From Tunturibacter gelidoferens (GTDB lineage Bacteria; Acidobacteriota; Terriglobia; Terriglobales; Acidobacteriaceae), in assembly GCF_040358255.1 (NCBI RefSeq), contig NZ_CP132938.1, positions 4,278,001 to 4,342,000 of the forward strand: a stretch of DNA of 64,000 nucleotides, read 5' to 3'. The position numbers and the translations under genes were made by a program. Numbering within the stretch: the stretch's first letter is position 1; every line of letters begins with the position of its first letter. The notes under the pieces are model-generated. The model was not told the DNA's origin, searched no databases, and saw only the letters and a list, made by a program, of their open reading frames with translations. Below are positions 37,157 through 45,937 of the stretch, piece after piece.

Positions 37157-38092
37157 ATGTCTGAACCTATCCTTGTCACGGGTGCGTCTGGCGGATCCCA
37201 GGGCTCCACAGGACGCCGAATAACAGCTCTTCTGCTCGAAAAGGGTATTCCGGTTCGTGCCTTCGTCCATAAGCTGGATGCAAGGTCCGATGCTCTCGCT
37301 GCACTCGGTGCGGAAGTTGTGCAAGGGGATCTGTTGGACCCAGACTCCGTCCGCGCTGCTCTCAAAGGAATAAAACGGGCTTACTTTACCTACCCCGTAA
37401 CGGATGGGCTGCTGGAGGCTACAACCATCTTTGCTACGGCCGCACGCGAAGCGGAGACCGAGCTTGTCGTCAACAATTCGCAGCTCCAGGGCGCGCGCAA
37501 AGCACCGAGCTTTCGCAATATGCAACATGGACTGGCAGATCGCATCTTCGATTGGGCGGAGGTGGGAGCGGTTCATCTGAATGCGCCGCCGTACTTTGAA
37601 AACGTGCGCGCGCTGGTGAGAAAGAGTGTCGCCGAACAGAGCTCAGTGTTTCTGCCATGGGGCGACGGGAGCGCCACAATTTCGCTGGTAGGCGCAGAGG
37701 ACGTGTCTCGTGTGGCGGCCACGCTGCTGGCTGATTCAGAGACGCCTTCCGCCAGTTCGTATGATCTGGTCGCTGCAACACCCACAGTGAAGCAGATATT
37801 CGACACACTGAGCGCCGTACTTCAGCGCCCGATACGGTATGTCAGCATCACGGATGAGCAGTGGACCGACGCCATGAGAGATCATATTAATTCTCACGCG
37901 CTCGATCATCTGTCCCATCTCTGGCGATACTTTCGATCGACCGAAGGACGAACTGAAGAGGCTCGCAAAGTTACCGATACAATTCGCACCGTCACGGGAA
38001 GCCGCGCGCAGACTCTGGAGGACTTCTTCAAAGTCAACGCAGCAGAATTCGGAAGTGTTCCTGAATTTCTCAGAGCAGCCCAAAACATCTAA
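37157..38092 (+). CDS. NmrA-like NAD(P)-binding oxidoreductase
   Basis: 311 residues, atypical short-chain dehydrogenase fold. Dinucleotide motif LVTGASGGSQGSTGRR (GxxGxxG pattern with an insertion). NNSQL replaces a catalytic Tyr-Lys pair, as in NmrA-type sensors and quinone or azo reductase relatives. Start ATG at 37157 has AAGGAG in place; the frame to 37136 is longer by seven residues. It is probably the effector gene of the TetR module, for example an electrophile or quinone reductase. Confidence 0.82.
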   Translation: MSEPILVTGASGGSQGSTGRRITALLLEKGIPVRAFVHKLDARSDALAALGAEVVQGDLLDPDSVRAALKGIKRAYFTYPVTDGLLEATTIFATAAREAETELVVNNSQLQGARKAPSFRNMQHGLADRIFDWAEVGAVHLNAPPYFENVRALVRKSVAEQSSVFLPWGDGSATISLVGAEDVSRVAATLLADSETPSASSYDLVAATPTVKQIFDTLSAVLQRPIRYVSITDEQWTDAMRDHINSHALDHLSHLWRYFRSTEGRTEEARKVTDTIRTVTGSRAQTLEDFFKVNAAEFGSVPEFLRAAQNI

Positions 38093-38204
38093 CAGCTCTC
38101 AAAAAGTTTTGCACAGCCTCGCAGCTAACCAGCCGAAATAGCCGGCCACTTCTCTCTTACCTGATGCGTCTAACCTCGCAGGCAAGAGAGAAGGAGTTTA
38201 ACGA

Positions 38205-38585
38205 ATGCAGATTCAGATCAGCAGCGATAAAAACATCTCCATGCACAACAAACTCTCCAACTTGATCGAATCAGATCTTCACCGCATCCTGAACCGATTT
38301 AAACACCAGCTCACTCGTGTTGAGGTCCATCTCAGCGACGAAAACGGAGACAAGGCCGGAGCGCAGGACAAACGCTGCCGCCTCGAAGTCCGTCACAAAC
38401 ATCACCAGGCACTCGCCGTCACCAACGACTCCTCAGACATCCCAACCGCCGTCACCGGCGCCGCCGCCAAGATGCAGCGACTCCTCGTAAGCACCTTCGG
38501 CCGCATCGAAGACAAAAACCGTGCCCTCACCACGAGAGCAAGCGGCCAGGGTCAAAACCTGGTCCTCAAACCCGAAGCCATCTAA
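38205..38585 (+). CDS. hpf: Ribosome hibernation promoting factor (short HPF/RaiA family)
   Basis: 126 residues. RaiA-like fold: MQIQISSDKNISMHNKLSNL, RVEVHLSDENGDK, RLEVRHKHHQALAV, and a basic C-terminal part. It binds the 30S decoding region and dimerises or inactivates ribosomes in stationary phase. It lacks the long-form C-terminal dimerisation domain. The start has AAGGAG nine bases upstream. Single gene, followed by a strong hairpin. Confidence 0.85.
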   Translation: MQIQISSDKNISMHNKLSNLIESDLHRILNRFKHQLTRVEVHLSDENGDKAGAQDKRCRLEVRHKHHQALAVTNDSSDIPTAVTGAAAKMQRLLVSTFGRIEDKNRALTTRASGQGQNLVLKPEAI

Positions 38586-38592
38586 GAAGACC

Positions 38593-38619
38593 TCCGCAGG
38601 GGGAGCCACCCCCTGCGGA
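38593..38619 (+). terminator. Strong GC hairpin after hpf, no T-run
   Basis: TCCGCAGGGGG (38593-38603) pairs with CCCCCTGCGGA (38609-38619), loop AGCCA. It lacks a T-tract, so it may act as a 3' stabiliser or factor-assisted terminator. Confidence 0.65.
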
Positions 38620-38745
38620 ACCGCCACGACTCGCCCCCGAAGACAAGTCGACTCGACCGAACCAACGGAATCCACCCCTACGTTCGAACCTTCCAGCCCA
38701 ATCACAACCGTCGCATCCCTTCCCTCAAAGCGCCCCACTCAAAAA

Positions 38746-39009
38746 CCTGTCAAGCCCTCAGACCTCACATCTCCTTGCCAGACAAGGACTTTCGCGTGGC
38801 GCATTAGTTTCCACCAACAAGCTAAAATAGAAGCAGGCCAGTAAAGAGCCCAGGACATAAGCCGGGGCTTTACACTGTGGCTATCACATTGATTCTAAGT
38901 ATTTTGTGCACAAGTCTTTCTTTTGCAATATTTTGCAGACATTATCCCTCCGCAAACCCTTGATAAAAATAGACTTGCGTGCAGGATACCCCGGGGGGAG
39001 GGGGGACCC
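38746..39009 (+). repeat. Type E intergenic cassette, copy 2
   Basis: Order: CCTGTCAAGCCC (38746), CGCGTGGCGCATTAGTTT (from 38794), TAAAAT (38823-38828), bulged hairpin GTAAA..GCCC / GGGC..TTTAC (38841-38873), TTTTGCAATATTTTGCAGAC (about 38921), and GGGGGGAGGGGGG followed by ACCC (38993-39009). It occupies most of the gap between hpf and the alginate lyase. Confidence 0.75.
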
Positions 39010-39067
39010 GCGACGCCTTCATCGCAAACCTCGTGGTACCCTTGCCGCCGAAGAGGCTTCAAACACC

Positions 39068-40415
39068 ATGGCCGTCACCCGCCGCACCTTCTGCTCCCAA
39101 GCCGCCACCCTCCTCCTCTCCCCCAGCCTCCTCCGCGCCCAGACCCAAAGCACCCAGACCCAAAGCTCTCAGAACCCGAGCTCTCAGACCCAGCCCAAAC
39201 CCACCGCCCGCCCCGACGTAGCCACCATTGACCACGACCGCATCCTCGCCCAGGCCAACCGCTACCTCACCCAGCCTCCCGTCCCCCTCACCACCCTCCC
39301 CCTCCCCCCGCAACCCCGGCACCCCAAACGACTTCTACTCCGAACCCGAAGACTACTTCCCCGACCCCGCCAACCCCAACGCGCCCTGGATCCAACACGC
39401 GGACGGCACCCCCAATCCTGACGCCTTCACCTCCCACCGCGACGCCCTGCTCAACCTCAGCCTCTACGTCCCCGCCCTCACCGCCGCCTACCTCCTCACC
39501 AGTGACCCACGCTACGCCCAGCAGGCCGCCGCCCACCTCCGAGCCTGGTTCATCACCCCCTCCACCAGCATGGCCCCCAGCCTCCAGTACACCCAGACCA
39601 TCCCCCCCTCAAGAATCGGACGGCTCGAAGGCGTAGTCGAAGTGGTCCATCTCGCCGAGGTCGTCCAATCCCTCCCTTTCCTCATCAACTCCGAGGCGCT
39701 CACCTCTGAAGAACTCACCGCCCTCACCAAGTGGTTCACCGACTACTTCGACTGGCTCAACACCTCACGCCTCGCCGGCCTCGCCCGGGACAACAAGAGC
39801 CACCACGGAACCTCCTGGCTCCTTCAAGCCTCCGCCATCGCTCGCCTCACCGAGCTAACCGACGACCGCCCCCTTACCACCCTCCGCCACCAGTACAAGA
39901 CCTCCACCCTCCGCGCCCAGATCGTCGCCGACGGCACCTTCCCCCACGAACTCACCACCCCAAACCCTTACCGCAACACTCTCTTCAACCTGGACATGCT
40001 CACCGCCATCTGCCTCCTCCTCTCCACCCGCTTCGAGAGCGTCTGGGAGTATGAGCTACAAGACGGCCCCGGCATGCACACCGTCATCGCCCGCCTCTAC
40101 CCCTACCTCGTCAACCGTGGCACATGGCCCTACCGTGCTGACGCAGCCTACTTCACGGCCCTCCCCATCCGGCCGCCCAGCCTCCTCTTCGCCGCCCGCG
40201 CCTACGACCGCCCCGAGTACGCCGCCCTCTGGAAGACGCTGTCCCCCGACCCGCCCAACATGGAGCTGCAGCGCACCTTCCCCATCCGCCAGCCCCTCCT
40301 CTGGGTCACCCGCCCAAAGCCCTGGCTACCCACCGACACCCCCCAACAAACTAAGCCTTCTGCTTCAAACGAAACGCCCGCACAATCTCCAGATACTTCC
40401 GCGCAATCTCGGTGA
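39068..40415 (+). pseudogene. Alginate lyase (PF05426-like), frameshifted at a C6 run
   Basis: Two frames give about 448 residues. Tat-like signal: VTRRTFCSQAATLLLSPSLL ending near LRAQ. A low-complexity Ser/Gln/Thr spacer follows. The lyase domain has DFYSEPEDYFPDP, a substrate-loop arrangement IGRLEGVVEVVHLAEVV and the catalytic Asn-His segment RDNKSHHGTSW. The first frame is open to about 39309 (and to 39421 out of register); the second is open from about 39228. Deleting one C from 39304-39309 restores LPLPRNPGTPNDFYSEPEDY. The 3' end overlaps the convergent aldolase gene by 65 bases, so the stop may be displaced. It would supply unsaturated uronates to the genes that follow. Confidence 0.8.
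39304..39309. other. C6 homopolymer at the frameshift
   Basis: CTCCCCCCGC; five C would restore the frame. Same run length and the same direction of error as in the collagen-like gene. Confidence 0.85.
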
Positions 40416-41007
40416 TCACCTCTGGCCTTCCATCCGCAATCATCTTCGCCGACACCAGATCCGAGCCCACACCAAGCGCAAACGCACCAGCCTCCAGAAA
40501 CTCCGCAGCCGTCCCCAACATCACGCCGCCCGTAGGAATCATCTCGATATGTGGCAATGGCCCCTTGAGCGAAGTAAGATACTTCGGTCCACCCATCGCA
40601 CCCGCCGGAAACACCTTCACCACATCCGCCCCCGCTTGCCACGCAGTCACAATCTCAGTCGGAGTCAGCGCTCCCGGCAGCACCGCCACCGAATACCGAT
40701 GACACATCTCGATCGTCGCCACATTCAACGCCGGACTCACCACAAACTGTGCCCCCTCCAGGATGCACATCCGCGCCGTCTCCGCATCCAGCACCGTCCC
40801 CGCCCCAATCAGGATCTCCGGCCGCTGCTCCGCCAACCGACGCATCACCTCGATCGCCCCCGGCACCGTCATCGTCACCTCAAGCACCGTCACCCCACCC
40901 GCGGCAATCGCATCAGCCAGCGCCATCGCCTGGTCGACCGAATCCGCCCGCAGCACCGGCACCAGCCCAATCTCCCGCAACTCCCGCAGTACCGCAGTCT
41001 TCTCCAT
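40351..41007 (-). CDS. eda: KDPG/KHG aldolase
   Basis: 218 residues. Cleaves 2-keto-3-deoxy-6-phosphogluconate to pyruvate and glyceraldehyde 3-phosphate. Family strings: VPVLRADSVDQA, VLEVTMTVPGA with the catalytic Glu, IGAGTVLD, FVVSPALN, VKVFPAGAMGGPKYL with the Schiff-base Lys in DVVKVFPA, and PTGGV. Start ATG at 41007 with AAGGAG five bases before. Last gene of the operon kduI-kdgK-eda, 20 bases after kdgK. Confidence 0.93.
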   Translation of the reverse strand: MEKTAVLRELREIGLVPVLRADSVDQAMALADAIAAGGVTVLEVTMTVPGAIEVMRRLAEQRPEILIGAGTVLDAETARMCILEGAQFVVSPALNVATIEMCHRYSVAVLPGALTPTEIVTAWQAGADVVKVFPAGAMGGPKYLTSLKGPLPHIEMIPTGGVMLGTAAEFLEAGAFALGVGSDLVSAKMIADGRPEVITEIARKYLEIVRAFRLKQKA

Positions 41008-41027
41008 AAATCTCCTTGATCTCAACT

Positions 41028-42128
41028 CTACCGCTGCACTCCAGCCGCCCCACCCGCCATCAACCGCTCCACCTCACTCAGCGTCGCCATCGAACTGTCT
41101 CCTGGAGTCGTCATCGCCAGAGCCCCATGCGCCACTCCGCAATCGAGAGCCCACTGCATTCCCTTCGCATCCAACAACCCGTAAATCAAACCTGCAGCAA
41201 AGGAATCCCCACCCCCGACACGGTCGAATACCTCAAGATCATCGAACCGAATACTCTCGTAAACTCTTCCCTCGGCATAACCAAAAGCCGCCCAGTCATT
41301 CCGGTTCGCGGTCTTTGGCCTCCGCGTAGTTGTCGCAATCACCTTGATATTCCTAAACTCGCCGCGCACCCGCGCCGCCATCTCTCCATAGCTCTCATAG
41401 CTATGCCACGGCGCGCCTTGGGAAGATTCACCAAGCACCGCCGCCAAATCTCCCTCATGCCCAAACATCACATCAACAAACGGAGCAAGCATCCGGTTCA
41501 CATCGCTCGCCCCCTGCCGCTCACCGGCATTCTTCCACAGCGAAGGCCGATAGTTACAGTCATACGACACAACCACCCCATGCCCCTTCGCCGCCACCAT
41601 CGCCTCTCGAGCAACCGCCGGAGCCTCCGCCGACAACGCACACATCACGCCACCCGTATGAAACCAACGCACGCCTTCTCCGCCAAAGATCGCATCCCAA
41701 TCCACCTGTCCAACCTTCATCTGTGAGATCGGCGTATGTCCCCGATCCATCATCCCCATCGCACCACGCAATCCAAATCCACGCTCCAAAAAGTAGATCC
41801 CATTGCGCGCCTCTCGCCCAACCCCGTCATACTCCATCCAGCGGAGATGTGACAGATCGACGCCGCCCTGCAGCATCAGATCCTCCAGCAGTCGGCCCAC
41901 CGGATTATCCGCAAGCGCCGTCACAATCGACGTCCGTTGCCCAAAGCATCGACGCAACCCCCGAGCCACGTTGTACTCGCCGCCACCCTCCCACACGCGA
42001 AAGTTTCGCGCTCCCGCAATCCGCTCTTCGCCCGGATCAAATCGCAGCATCACCTCACCGAGACTCAACAGGTCCCATCTGCATTCACTCGCTATACGAA
42101 TCGTCAAACCGGCCGAGGTATCACTCAT
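41028..42128 (-). CDS. kdgK: 2-keto-3-deoxygluconate kinase (PfkB family)
   Basis: 366 residues. Phosphorylates KDG to KDPG. N-terminal LLSLGEVMLRFDPGEERI, sugar-binding GGGEYNVARGLRR, C-terminal PfkB signature with DRVGGGDSFAAGLIYGL, where the Asp of GGGDSF is the catalytic base. About 30 residues longer than usual. ATGA overlap with kduI (42125-42128) shows coupled translation. Assigned to KDG by its neighbours eda and kduI; other ketohexose substrates are possible from sequence alone. Confidence 0.9.
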   Translation of the reverse strand: MSDTSAGLTIRIASECRWDLLSLGEVMLRFDPGEERIAGARNFRVWEGGGEYNVARGLRRCFGQRTSIVTALADNPVGRLLEDLMLQGGVDLSHLRWMEYDGVGREARNGIYFLERGFGLRGAMGMMDRGHTPISQMKVGQVDWDAIFGGEGVRWFHTGGVMCALSAEAPAVAREAMVAAKGHGVVVSYDCNYRPSLWKNAGERQGASDVNRMLAPFVDVMFGHEGDLAAVLGESSQGAPWHSYESYGEMAARVRGEFRNIKVIATTTRRPKTANRNDWAAFGYAEGRVYESIRFDDLEVFDRVGGGDSFAAGLIYGLLDAKGMQWALDCGVAHGALAMTTPGDSSMATLSEVERLMAGGAAGVQR

Positions 42129-42955
42129 CTCAGATCCGCGATCGCGACCGCGTCCATATCGTCATAAGCCTGATTCTCTCCACCCATTCCCCAACAGAAC
42201 GCATAGTTCTTTGTCCCAACCCCCGCATGAACCGACCACCCCGGCGACACCACCACTTCCTTATCCGCCACCACCAAGTGACTCGTAGCGTCCGGCGGCC
42301 CCATCAAATGCAGTACCCGGTGCGCAGGATCCACATCGAAATAAAAATACACCTCACTCCGTCTCATATGCGTATGCGGAGGCATAGTATTCCAGTTACT
42401 CCCCGACTCCAACAACGTAAAACCCATCACTAACTGGCAACTCTTGATCCCGTCCCTATAAATAGTCTTATAAATAGTTCGCTTGTTACAAGTCTCCGCA
42501 GCTCCTAGCTGCGTCCCCTGAAGATCAGCGAACTTCACCATCACAGTCGGATACTCCGTATGAGCCGGGTAACTCAATAAATAAAAATAAGCCGGATCAT
42601 TCACACTCTTACTGGAAAAAGTAACTACCCTACTTCCTCGACCTACATACAAACAGTCCAGCTTACCCATCTCGAAGCTTTTTCCATCTACCACCACCGA
42701 ACCCGCTCCCCCTACATTCAAAACTCCAAGCTCACGACGCTCAAGAAAATACTCTGCCCGCAACTCCGGTTCCGCCTCAAGTCGCAGTGCCTCGCCGGCA
42801 GGAACCGCCGAACCAATCACGGTCCGGTCCAAATCCACATAAGCAAATTCGATCTCTCCAACTTCGAATAGTCCCTCCAGCAGAAAGGTCTCCCGCAACT
42901 CCTCGGTGTTCATCAACCCATAGCGCACCGCGTCTGCCATCTGACAAAGCCGCAT
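42125..42955 (-). CDS. kduI: 5-dehydro-4-deoxy-D-glucuronate isomerase
   Basis: 276 residues, cupin-like metal isomerase of pectin and alginate or hyaluronan breakdown. Matches: RYGLMNTEELRETFLLEGLF, LERRELGVLNVGG, CLYVGRGSRVVTFSS, NTMPPHTHMRRSEVYFYFD with the metal-binding His and Glu, and PGWSVHAGVGTKNYAFCWGM. Start ATG at 42955 with GGGGGATAGGG upstream; an ATG five codons later is possible. First of the operon with kdgK and eda. Confidence 0.93.
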   Translation of the reverse strand: MRLCQMADAVRYGLMNTEELRETFLLEGLFEVGEIEFAYVDLDRTVIGSAVPAGEALRLEAEPELRAEYFLERRELGVLNVGGAGSVVVDGKSFEMGKLDCLYVGRGSRVVTFSSKSVNDPAYFYLLSYPAHTEYPTVMVKFADLQGTQLGAAETCNKRTIYKTIYRDGIKSCQLVMGFTLLESGSNWNTMPPHTHMRRSEVYFYFDVDPAHRVLHLMGPPDATSHLVVADKEVVVSPGWSVHAGVGTKNYAFCWGMGGENQAYDDMDAVAIADLR

Positions 42956-43027
42956 TCCCTATCCCCCATCCCAATCGAATTCAATAAAATATAAGAGCCT
43001 CGGCCCGACTCCACACGCCGAACCTGA

Positions 43028-43567
43028 CTATTTCGCCGCGACACTTCCTTCTACCGCTGGCTTCTGCACTTTGATGACGAAGATAGTAATCGTCTGTCCC
43101 GGAGCTTCAATCGCCTGATGCGGTGTCCCCGCCGTAATGTGAAGAATATCTCCCTTATGCAGCGAATGGGCCGTTGCACCCTCCAAGCGCACCCCCCGAG
43201 TCTCTCCATTCTCCCCTTCCTTCGGATCGACCACGGTGCCGCCAGTCAGTTCCGTCCCCTCGCCATCTACAACAATCAGAAAGTCCGAAAAGTTTGCATG
43301 CACCTCGGCGCCACCGCTTTTCGCCCGTGCCGTAATCATCGTGTAATGCCCCGGATACTTCGCCAGCGTCGCGCCAGAGCTTCCACTGGCGCTCGCCTTC
43401 GCCCTCTCCAGCTGTTCCGCCCCCTGGGCCGCGACATCCTTCGGTGTCAACAGATCTACCAGCCCGATCTGCGCCTGCGTGGTAGCCCCTGGCGTCACCG
43501 CCTGCGACCACCCCAACGACGCTCCGCTCATCAACACCACCGCCACCCAGTTCCTCATGGACCGCAT
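43028..43567 (-). CDS. Secreted cupin-domain protein
   Basis: 179 residues. Signal peptide (MRNWVAVVLMSGASLGWSQA) then a single cupin barrel: YPGHYTMITARAKSGGAEVHANFSDFLIVVDGEG and GDILHITAGTPHQAIEAPGQ. Metal-ligating His are partly conserved (AEVHANF, PHQ). The start ATG at 43567 is favoured by GAGGAG eight bases upstream. It is 72 bases upstream of kduI and divergent from kduD, so it likely belongs to the uronate locus, perhaps in binding or processing sugar acids outside the cytoplasm (inference). Confidence 0.8.
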   Translation of the reverse strand: MRSMRNWVAVVLMSGASLGWSQAVTPGATTQAQIGLVDLLTPKDVAAQGAEQLERAKASASGSSGATLAKYPGHYTMITARAKSGGAEVHANFSDFLIVVDGEGTELTGGTVVDPKEGENGETRGVRLEGATAHSLHKGDILHITAGTPHQAIEAPGQTITIFVIKVQKPAVEGSVAAK

Positions 43568-43671
43568 ATAGTTCTCTCCTCGAACAATCACCCAACCATA
43601 CGAAACCATCCCCTTCCCGTCAACATCCACATCAGTTGTCTCGCCGAGACCCTCCGCGTACATTGACCATA

Positions 43672-44457
43672 ATGCCAATCACCTCAGCAAACATCTTCGA
43701 AAGCTTCCGCCTCGACAACAAAGTAGCACTCGTTACCGGCTCGGCCAGCGGGCTCGGCGCAGCCATCGCCATCGCACTCTCGCAAGCGGGGGCCGCGGTC
43801 GCGTGCCACGGCAATCGCCGCGCCGCCACCGAGACCGCCGAAGCCATAGGCAAAAATGCCGCAGCCTTTCGCGCCAATCTCTCCTCCACCAACGGTGCCG
43901 AAGATCTCTTCACCCAAGTCAAAGAAAGATTTGGCCGCGTCGACATCCTGATCAACAACGCCGGAACCATTCTCCGAGCCGCTGCTGAAGAGGTCACCCT
44001 TGAAGATTGGCAGCAAGTCCTGCAGGTCAATCTCACGAGCGTCTTTCAACTCTCCCAGCTCGCGGCTCGCGACATGATCTCGCGCGGCGGCCTTGGCACA
44101 AGCTGCGGCAAAATCGTCAATATCGCCTCCCTCCTGAGCTTTCAGGGAGGCATTCGCGTACCCGCCTACGCCGCCAGCAAAGGCGGAGTCGCCCAGCTCA
44201 CCAAGGCGCTCGCCAACGAGTGGGCTCCCAAAGGCATTCAGGTCAACGCCATCGCACCCGGCTACTTCGCCACCACCAATACCGAGGCCCTTCAGGCCGA
44301 CGAAGCCCGCAACCGCCAGATCCTCGAGCGCATCCCCGCCGCCCGCTGGGGCCAACCCGAAGACATCGCCGGCGCCGCCCTCTACCTCAGCTCTCCCGCC
44401 AGCAACTACGTCACCGGCACTGTTCTCACCGTCGACGGCGGCTGGATGGGCAGATAA
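43672..44457 (+). CDS. kduD: 2-deoxy-D-gluconate 3-dehydrogenase / KDG-forming SDR
   Basis: 261 residues, classical short-chain dehydrogenase. Cofactor motif VTGSASGLGAAIA, NNAG (near 90), catalytic Ser in IASLLSFQGG and YAASKGG (Tyr-x-x-x-Lys). The C-terminal PEDIAGAALYLSSPASNYVTGTVLTVDGG is family-typical. In the pathway it reduces 2,5-diketo-3-deoxygluconate (the KduI product) to KDG. Start ATG at 43672; a longer frame from 43636 adds 12 residues. Divergent from the kduI operon. Confidence 0.9.
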   Translation: MPITSANIFESFRLDNKVALVTGSASGLGAAIAIALSQAGAAVACHGNRRAATETAEAIGKNAAAFRANLSSTNGAEDLFTQVKERFGRVDILINNAGTILRAAAEEVTLEDWQQVLQVNLTSVFQLSQLAARDMISRGGLGTSCGKIVNIASLLSFQGGIRVPAYAASKGGVAQLTKALANEWAPKGIQVNAIAPGYFATTNTEALQADEARNRQILERIPAARWGQPEDIAGAALYLSSPASNYVTGTVLTVDGGWMGR

Positions 44458-44509
44458 CACCTACTCCACCCTGACGCGAACACGCATCCAACAAAGCAAG
44501 GAGCACATA

Positions 44510-44707
44510 ATGCCGCAAAGCCCGCACGACCGCGCCGCCGAATATCACAACAAAGCAGCCCACGCCCACCAGGCCGCAGCAACTGCGCACGGCAAAGGCG
44601 ATCACCTTACCGCCCACGAGCTCTCCAAACAAGCCCACGAGCACTCTACCAAAGCCTTCGAGCACTCGAAGGAGACAGTCGACCAGGCCCCAGCCAACAA
44701 GAACTAA
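44510..44707 (+). CDS. Small histidine-rich protein
   Basis: 65 residues, ten of them His (6, 13, 18, 20, 27, 32, 36, 43, 45, 52), with Ala, Lys and Glu making up most of the rest. It reads as one amphipathic helix or helical hairpin, e.g. YHNKAAHAHQAAATAHGKG and HELSKQAHEHSTKAFEHSKE. A good ribosome site (AAGGAG) precedes the ATG. Similar short proteins are known in soil bacteria without assigned function; metal buffering or stress protection is a guess. It sits between kduD and the dehydrogenase. Confidence 0.75.
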   Translation: MPQSPHDRAAEYHNKAAHAHQAAATAHGKGDHLTAHELSKQAHEHSTKAFEHSKETVDQAPANKN

Positions 44708-44783
44708 GCGTCTGATGCGCCGCCAAATCCGCGGCCAACTCTTATCGACGGAAGACAAATTAGACAAGCTCTAAACTAGAGCC

Positions 44784-45796
44784 ATGCTTCGAGTCCCGTT
44801 CGACGAACTCCACGCGGCCCTCCGCCGCGCCATGCAGCAACTCGGCCTCACCGAAGACCGCGCTGCCCTGTGTGCCCGTCTCTTCGCTGAAACCACACGC
44901 GACGGCGTATATACCCACGGCCTCAATCGATTTCCCCGCTTCGTTGAAACCATCCGCAACGGCAGTATCGACATCCACGCCGAACCCACCAAAACCACCG
45001 GCATCGGAGCCATCGAGCGCTGGGAAGGCCATCGCGGCGTGGGCAATCTAAACGCCCAAGCTTCCATGCAGCGAGCCATCACCCTCGCAAAACAACACGG
45101 CATAGGCGCAGTAGCCCTCGCCAACACCAACCACTGGATGCGCGGCGGAACCTACGGCTGGCAGGCCGCCGAGCAAGGCCTCTTCGCCCTCTGCTGGACC
45201 AATACCCTCGCCAACCTCCCCGCCTGGGGAGCCACCACACCACCCTCGGCAACAACCCGTTCGTCATCGCAGTTCCTCGCCCCGGCGGTCACGTCGTTCT
45301 CGACATGGCAATGTCGCAGTTCTCCTACGGCACACTAGCCGCCTACAGCAAACGCGGACAACCGCTTCCCGTCGACGGTGGTTTCGACACTGCGGGCAAT
45401 CTCACCCGCGACGGCGCAGCCATAGAGTCATCGCAACGCGCCCTCCCCGTCGGCTACTGGAAGGGCTCTGGACTCTCCCTCGTCCTCGATATGCTCGCCG
45501 CGATGCTCTCCGGCGGTCTAGCCACCCATCAGATTCCCCGCGACCCCCTCCGCGAGTCCGGCCTCTCCCAGATCTTCCTCGCCATCGACCCCACCACCAT
45601 CGCCGATCCGCAAGAGCTCTCCCAAATCGCCGACGCCATCCTCGACTCGCTCCATCAGGCAACCCCAGCCGACCCCGGCAAACCCATCCGTTACCCCGGC
45701 CAACAGACCCTGCAACTCCGCGAAGAGAACCTACGCCTCGGCGTCCCGGTCGATCCCGAAATCTGGCATCAGCTAAACCCCTTCCAACTCTCCTGA
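44784..45796 (+). pseudogene. Malate/lactate-type dehydrogenase (DlgD/YiaK-like), frameshifted
   Basis: Two overlapping frames (44784-45338 and 45305-45796) give about 337 residues, normal for the Ldh_2 family (2,3-diketo-L-gulonate reductase, ureidoglycolate and malate dehydrogenases). N-terminal part: CARLFAETTRDGVYTHGLNRFPRF, GIGAVALANTNHWMRGGTYG, with catalytic His in NTNHW. C-terminal part: MAMSQFSYGTLAAYSKRG and GYWKGSGLSLVLDMLAAMLSGG. One base is missing near 45237-45246: adding a base in CACCACCCTC restores ATTPTLGNNPFVIAVPRPGG. In context it would act in uronate or diketogulonate catabolism. Confidence 0.85.
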
Positions 45797-45937
45797 TCCC
45801 CCAGGCGAACGACCTCCACGTCAATCACTTGCCCCATTACATATCCAACACCTGATAGCTTTACTGCATCCATTAAACGAAGCCCAACTTCTATGTGACT
45901 CTTCCTTTCTCTTTTGCAGTCTCACTTTAGGAGCGAT

